Below are positions 56,640-62,000 of a DNA stretch of 62,000 bases, in pieces. The first letter of the stretch is position 1; each line of letters begins with the position of its first letter. The stretch covers positions 12,833,926-12,895,925 of the forward strand of contig NC_049988.1 of assembly GCF_000003815.2 (NCBI RefSeq). Reading direction: 5' to 3'. This stretch comes from Branchiostoma floridae (taxonomy: Eukaryota; Chordata; Leptocardii; Amphioxiformes; Branchiostomatidae). Under the pieces are notes generated by a model. The model was not told the DNA's origin. It saw only the letters and a list, made by a program, of their open reading frames with translations, and made no database searches. The translations under genes were made by a program, and so were the position numbers.

Positions 56640-57910
56640 TATCAACATTGATACGTTTTCCGATATTTGTTTCTTGCAATGCATGGCATTTATATTTTCT
56701 TATTGCAAAGCTGCTTTGTACGATTCACAATATGGTTAAGAACGTCTTCTTTCTGGAAACGCCGAAACTTGATGCACGCGAGGATGACATCCATGTTATC
56801 AAATCAACATGGCCTAACAGATACTACAATGCTGTCCTTCAATTCAAAACCCCGCATCAACGACTAGGCACGGACACGTTAACTTATACACGGAAGACTA
56901 ATAGTGGTCATTAAGCTGTGACGCCATGCAACACACGCTCTCATTTCAACGTTAGGCCACAGAAAGTAAATCTTATAGATGACATCAGTTGCTCATTAAT
57001 TTTCGCCTGATTTCAGAAAAAAAAAGAATTTTTTTCTCTTTGTGGGTGGTCGGCTAACATAGATCAAAATAGGCAAACATGTTATGGTGTAGCCTAATAA
57101 TCATACTTGTTGAAGTGACACTAGTGAGGTACCCAGGACTGTAGTTGTAAAAGTGAAACTAGTTGGGTAGTTGTAATAGTGGCACCGCTATGGAAGCTAT
57201 GACTGTAGTTGCCAACTTTGCTTGTGATACCAGTCTATAACACTAGTGCCACCTATACTACACAAGTATATGTCTTGAATACAGGAATGAATGCCTTGTT
57301 GGCTGTGATACAGATACTGAAATGTTGTCCTTCAATTTAAGAGTGGGCACGGACGAGTTAACTGGTACACGGAAGAAGAATAGTGGTCATTAAGCTGTGA
57401 CGCCATGCAACACACGCTCTCATTTCAATGTTAGGCCACAGTAAGTAAATCTTATAGATGACATCAGTTGCTCATGAATTTTCGCCTGATTTCAGAAAAA
57501 AAAAGAATTTTTTTTCTCTTTGGGGGTGGTCGGCTAAGATAGATCAAAATAGGCAAACATGTTATGTTGTAGCCTAATAATCATACTTGTTGAAGTGACA
57601 CTAGTGAGGTACCCAGGACTGTAGTTGTAGAAGTGAAACTAGTTGGATAGTTGTAATAGTGGCACCACTATGGAAGCTATAAGTGTAGTTGCCAACTTTG
57701 TTTGTCATACCAGTCTACAACACTAGTGTCACCTATACTACACAAGTACATGTCTTGAATACAGGAATGAATGCCTTGTTGGCTGTGATACAGATACTGA
57801 AATGTTGTCCTTCAATTTAAGAGTGGGCACGGACATGGTAACTGGTACGCGGAAGAGTAATATTGGTCATTAAGGTGTGACACCATGCAACACACGCTCT
57901 CATTTTTGGG
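56640..57910 (+). repeat. 480-bp tandem array (about 2.2 copies) with upstream dispersed repeat
   Basis: GGTCATTAAGCTGTGACGCC ATGCAACACACGCTCTCATTT occurs with spacing 479 then 480 (TTAAG at 56911, 57390, 57870). Units share CATCAGTTGCTCAT(T/G)AATTTTCGCC, GGTACCCAGGACTGTAGTTG and TGTCTTGAATACAGGAATGA. The third unit is cut after about 80 bases. The part before 56840 is the repeat shared with 55310-55560. Confidence 0.88.
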
Positions 57911-58462
57911 TAATTGGTTTTAAATCCCTTGTCTCTTTCCGCGAGTATCCTTCTAGATCCGTCTTCAATTCACGGAGAACATTGCTTGGTCAATTTTCCA
58001 GATTTAGGTCAAAGGATTGAAATGCGTTTTATGATCTTTGCAATGTAGATAGAACTTGGCACATTTCTTAATTCAGAGAATACCAGCCTAAACTAAAATA
58101 TAATTCGATGAGAAATACAAGCGTTTAGATATGTTTGAGCTAGTACAAGATATGAAATATGAAATTTCCGAAAGTGTGTGTGAGGAATTGTCTTTCTTAT
58201 GATTGCTTATTGGATAAAATGATATATAATGAACTGCCCTAAATCTGACTATAATGAACCTAACGCTCGTTTCTATAATAAATAAAGGTTTGTTTGTTGA
58301 TTTGTTTCCACAACTTAATACATAAAACAATACAGAAAAGAATGCATAAAAATATTACTCAAATACATGTACCATGCCTCAATAGGTAACATTAGCAAGC
58401 TAATACACATTGTTTACCTTCAGATGGTCTTGCCTAACAAATTACTGATTTGTTAAATCTTA

Positions 58463-58870
58463 CGAGGGGCGGTCAATAAGTAATGCCCCTGACCCATTTT
58501 CCATAGCAGGAGATTAATGAAACTTGGCACACTTATTAGTCTTTCTCTTCATAGAAACCACCCAGAGTTATGCATTTCTCCCATCGTTTGATGCAGCTCT
58601 GGACACCGTTTTTGTAGGACACCCCAGGTTGGTGCTCCAACAGATGCCTCATCAACATTGTACCCTGTGCGATTGTTGAGCAATAAATTCATTCATTCAT
58701 TCATTCATTCATTCATTCATTCATTCATTCATTCATTCATTCATTCATTCATTCATTCATTCATTCATTCATTCATTCATTCATTCATTCATTCATTCAT
58801 TCATTCATTCATTCATTTAGATCAGACGACTGGAAGTGGGTCAGGGGCATTACCTATTGATCGCCCCTCG
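58463..58870 (-). mobile_element. Mariner relic with transposase C-terminus and internal (ATTC)n
   Basis: The 34-bp inverted ends (CGAGGGGCGGTCAATAAGTA ...) differ by two bases and are bounded by TA (58461-58462, 58871-58872). On the minus strand about 58622-58545 encodes a peptide ending KRWEKCITLGGFYEEKD and then a stop. That is the typical carboxyl end of mariner transposases, which mobilise these elements by TA-specific cut and paste. All other coding sequence is gone, and (ATTC)n of about 130 bp fills the middle. It is non-autonomous. Confidence 0.88.
58684..58817 (+). repeat. (ATTC)n microsatellite, about 33 units
   Basis: Essentially uninterrupted CATT/ATTC tetramers lie inside the mariner relic. 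The frame read across it (HSFIHSFI...) is not a protein. Confidence 0.98.
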
Positions 58871-59274
58871 TACTTAAAAACATCTTATAGATACATGTGC
58901 GACCAGCCCTGTCCTGCGTCTTGCTACATCATGTAATCGAACACCACAGGGTGTCTGTTACACCTCCCGTAACCAAGGTGACAGTCGTCAGTTCTTGAAG
59001 GCAATTGATCATGAGCTTAGTTGTTTAGAAGTAGAAAAAGAAGAAACGGAGCAAAAAAACAACATGTTTCACTTACTTGAAGCTAAACATTAATACATAG
59101 TCACGACAATGCCTTTGAAACACAGATTCGCACAAAATGAATCACCATATGCGTCTCTGAACACTTTGATCAATCTTTCGGTCATCTATGATCTAATTAC
59201 TTCTCGACCAATCACTGATGAGGTGATGATCTTTACGTTTAGAACAGAAAGATGAAACATCGATCTGAAACATA

Positions 59275-59714
59275 CGAATGACGGTCAATAAGTACAAGGC
59301 ATTTTTGAATGTCCACCAACATTGAAATTATTATGCTCACTGCTTTGCGGGTGACAACCAGTATCGGTTACGTGAGAGAGAAGAATTGTGATGCGACCTG
59401 AGATGTGCGGGTCAGCTTGCTCAGCTGAAAATCAGACATCCACTTCTTTCTATTCAAAATACGAAAGAATTCATTATTGTAAATTTTAACAATATCTCTG
59501 TAAATTTCATGACATAAGAATTTGTAGAATCACCCTTGTTTCTCGCCCCGTACCTTTTTATTTTCAAACGGACATCGACTGGAAAGAAATGATTACAATG
59601 ATTTGAAATTCGTTGGATATTCATAAAAGACTTCATACTTTCTGATCATCCCTGAAAATCTGACTCTTGCTCCTTATTTCTAGGTAAGGCCGTGAACTTA
59701 TTGATCACCCCTCG
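59275..59714. mobile_element. Mariner-type MITE (440 bp), diverged ends
   Basis: The left end CGAATGACGGTCAATAAGTA and the inverted right end CGAGGGGTGATCAATAAGTT share CGA...TCAATAAGT and are bounded by TA (59273-59274, 59715-59716). The inner part of the right end (ACGGCCTTACC) resembles TCGGCCTCACC of the 9760 element. No coding sequence was recognised. Confidence 0.65.
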
Positions 59715-60309
59715 TATTGTTCACCGACAGAAAATGACCTTGACCCTTAGGTTTTATTCCCAAAGGTCATATGCATGACCCAACTCCTGAAAACGAGACC
59801 TCTTTCCTTTCCTGTACGCCCTTGTAGTTTGAAGAGAAGTGGAATTAATTTGAATTTCTGGACCTTATAACCCCAAATCATTGTTATTGTAGGTTTGGAC
59901 GTTTGCTTTCCTCTACAATTTGGCGTGATTTCAAGCCCCAATCTATGTCAACACTTTGGGGAGGGGGGGCTATAGTTCATCTCATCATACCTATTTCTTG
60001 ACCTCTTTGAGGGTCGTTGGGGCATTATGAATAGTCAATCCACTAATAATATTAGTCTTTACTTCAATTATCTATCAGTTCATAGTTTGTTTGTTTTTAA
60101 ATCTCTGCTTAATTACACATCTTAGTCAGTGTCAATGACAAAAGGTAGTGGATACTACTTGAAACGCTTTCCAAAATCATATCCAGAGTAACAGTCGCTC
60201 TGTGTGTCGAGACACATTATTCAAATCACCATCCATAATGGCACAATCAAACTACACGTATGACCTTCAGACGATCACTAAGGGAAATTTGCACGTCCAA
60301 TTAGCTTTA

Positions 60310-60836
60310 AAGGGGCATTGCACTCCACACGGGAGTGTTATTTTCAGATAGATATTAATTTTAGGAAGTGATAACTGCATAATACTTCACATTATACGAT
60401 AAAGTACCCAGTTTCTTCACATGCCTCAAAAGCATTCAGACTTCTACTAAACTCCCCAAGTACCCTCTAATTGAATTAATCCTATGGCTGAATACAATGC
60501 AAAACTTTTAGGTAAGGTTACAAAACTAATTTCAGCTTCGCTAAGAAATCTCGTCTTGTTCTTGTATTCTTTGCTATCTTATGAGCAACTTGCCTTCTCG
60601 GTGTGCTTAGCGTACCTCATTTATTCCGAAAATATGTACGATAAACAAAGTGTCTATGCGTATAGGGGATGCATGGGTAGGGTCTGCATGGGTTTAGTGA
60701 GTGTCATTGTTGTTTTATAAAACACACATCACGCAATTCATCCCAAGGTGAATTCCGCAAAATTCGGCTGATTATGTATTCATTGACACATTATCTATTG
60801 GAAAACAATACTCCCTTCTGGAGTGGAATGCCCCTT
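60310..60836. mobile_element. MITE with AAGGGGCATTGCACTCC ends (527 bp)
   Basis: The left end AAGGGGCATTGCACTCCACA CGGGAGTGTTATTTTC matches the inverted right end AAGGGGCATTCCACTCCAGA AGGGAGTATTGTTTTC with few differences; ATAGATA follows inside both. An ATG frame of 78 codons (60484-60720) lies inside but shows no recognisable domain. The target duplication is not clear. Confidence 0.75.
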
Positions 60837-61207
60837 GAAATAGTCTAATGCAAGTCGAGGTAGGGCGAAATTAATTCCACGGCAAACTATCTTTCTACTA
60901 GTAGGCAAACTCCCTTCCACGGCAAACTCCCTTTCCCGGCATTAGAGAATCATGGCCCACATTGAAACCAGCCTTTTGATGAAAGGTTAACGTTTGATTG
61001 GTTTGCTACTCAGTACTATACGTAACCTCATTCTCTTTATACAATTCAAGTCACGGTGTATTCAAATGGGGCAATAAAAAACTAATCTTCTATCCAATTA
61101 AACAAAAAATTGATCTTTGAGTTTGTATTCAAGTCACTTTTACTATCATCAATAAAAATAGAACGTTAGACACGTAAACTGTCAAATCTTTTAAGCGTGT
61201 ATCTTTA

Positions 61208-61445
61208 GGTGGACTCTCACTGCACTTGCGGCACCCGTGCGGCACTGCGGGGTTCGTAAATGAATTAACGTATTTCAGAGACAAAAAAACGAATTTTCTT
61301 CCCTTTTGTGTATTTTATTGTCTTCTAAGTCATACTTTTACGTATTAAGCAGTATCTAAATTATTAAAGATCGCGAAAAAACATTGCCGCAGTGAACAAA
61401 TCCCGCAGTGCCGCACCGGTGCCGCAGGTGCAGTGAGAGTCCACC
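61208..61445 (+). mobile_element. GGTG...CACC MITE family, copy 4 (238 bp)
   Basis: It is flanked by identical TTTA (61204-61207, 61446-61449). It starts GGTGGACTCTCACTGCACTT and ends GGTGCAGTGAGAGTCCACC, with arms of about 43 bases carrying GCGGCAC repeats in place of the GCGTCAC of copy 2. The interior has TTTTGTGTATTTTATTGTC and TAAGTCATACTTTTACG. Confidence 0.82.
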
Positions 61446-61765
61446 TTTATTGGATTGCGGTACGTTTGCGGCGTCACTGCGTCCTAAATTAGATTTGTGC
61501 TACTCTTCTCGTAATGGGAATATCATTTTAAACGCACGAGTTTGACTAACAAGACAACAATACATACAAAGAGTAAAGATACATCCACATTTCAAATAAA
61601 CACGACCTAAAAAATATTCTTTTAGAAAATCTCCTTCCCGAACAAAATTGTATCTTTATTTTGATATCAATTTGATTGACGCGTAATTGTTTGAAACAAC
61701 AAAATGATTTTTTTCTCAATTTTGCCTTTCATCGGACAACCTGTATTCCGTGTAAAATGGTGTAT

Positions 61766-61971
61766 TACTGTAAATACATTGAAGTTCACGGGGATTTACT
61801 TGCGCGGTAGCGGGGGAAATGGAATATTCGCGGTGGTTTTTAATTCGCAGTAGCTCCATATACTGTAACGTTACATAGTCAAGAACTATAATGGAAAAAT
61901 GTTCGCGGTACTTTTAAATTCGCTGTGAAGTTGCCACCGCGAAAACCGCGAACATGACTGCATTTACAGTA
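61766..61971. mobile_element. MITE with TACTGTAAAT.../GTTCGCGG ends (206 bp)
   Basis: The left end TACTGTAAATACATTGAAGT TCACGG and the inverted right end TACTGTAAATGCAGTCATGT TCGCGG are clear. Internal TTCGCGGT...TTTAATTCGC units repeat in both orientations. It is non-coding. A fragment of the same family is at 23595. Confidence 0.78.
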
Positions 61972-62000
61972 TCCTTCATAGTTGACATCCTGTGAAATTA

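Noticed and set aside
58658-58936. 92-codon HSFI-repeat peptide
   Set aside because: Translation of (ATTC)n inside a mariner relic.
60484-60720. 78-codon ATG frame with hydrophobic stretch
   Set aside because: Lies wholly inside a MITE; no similarity recognised; length is within chance.
1-62000. CRISPR array or prokaryotic defence system
   Set aside because: Direct repeats seen are satellites or duplications without regular unique spacers, and the window has spliced genes and SINE/LINE content of an animal genome.

Overview
The window looks like a stretch of an invertebrate chordate genome, most likely a lancelet (Branchiostoma). That is an inference from three things: an intron-containing animal receptor gene, a very high density of short non-autonomous DNA transposons with tRNA-derived SINEs, and 3'-ends of CR1/L2-like and other non-LTR retrotransposons. 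No prokaryotic signature (operons, ribosome binding sites, CRISPR) is present.

Only one host protein-coding gene can be supported. It is a three-exon class A (rhodopsin-like) G-protein-coupled receptor on the minus strand, spanning 22106 to 8592. Its exons join in frame with canonical GT/AG sites to give a 558-residue protein. The chain has all seven transmembrane anchors, an opsin-like flavour, QRY instead of DRY, DPxxY instead of NPxxY, no proline in the TM6 CWxP position, and alanine where opsins carry the retinal lysine. A C-terminal tail of about 250 residues carries four RRxS motifs.

Layout: 1-8.6 kb is repeat-rich flank. It holds a 460-bp foldback element with an 8-bp target duplication at 113-572, MITEs at 2879-3088, 4822-5272 and 6414-6661, and a 55-bp tandem duplication at 7025. 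The receptor gene occupies 8.6-22.1 kb; intron 2 holds two MITEs and a pyrimidine-rich tract, and intron 1 (9.2 kb) holds SINEs and a purine-rich tract. From 22.1 to 62 kb I find no convincing host gene. This part is built from SINEs (28.2, 31.2, 31.9, 33.4, 36.1-36.4, 44.4, 50.9, 51.7 kb), 5'-truncated non-LTR retrotransposon 3'-ends (30.4, 34.1-34.4, 49.2-49.7 and 51.0-51.5 kb), and terminal-inverted-repeat elements with diagnosable target duplications. The last group includes mariner-type (TA), piggyBac-type (TTAA), PIF/Harbinger-type (TAA), a four-copy family with 4-bp W-rich duplications, and others. Tandem arrays have periods of 163 bp (42.1-42.7 kb), exactly 326 bp (47.5-48.8 kb) and about 480 bp (56.8-57.9 kb). 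Several long simple repeats are also present.

The most interesting observations are the structure of the orphan opsin-like receptor and the MITE family at 6.4, 10.8, 50.0 and 61.2 kb, whose two ends match each other better within a copy than between copies. Also notable are a mariner relic enclosing about 130 bp of (ATTC)n, a piggyBac-type element nested in another MITE, and two SINEs fused head to head. All identifications come from reading the sequence; none was checked by database search.
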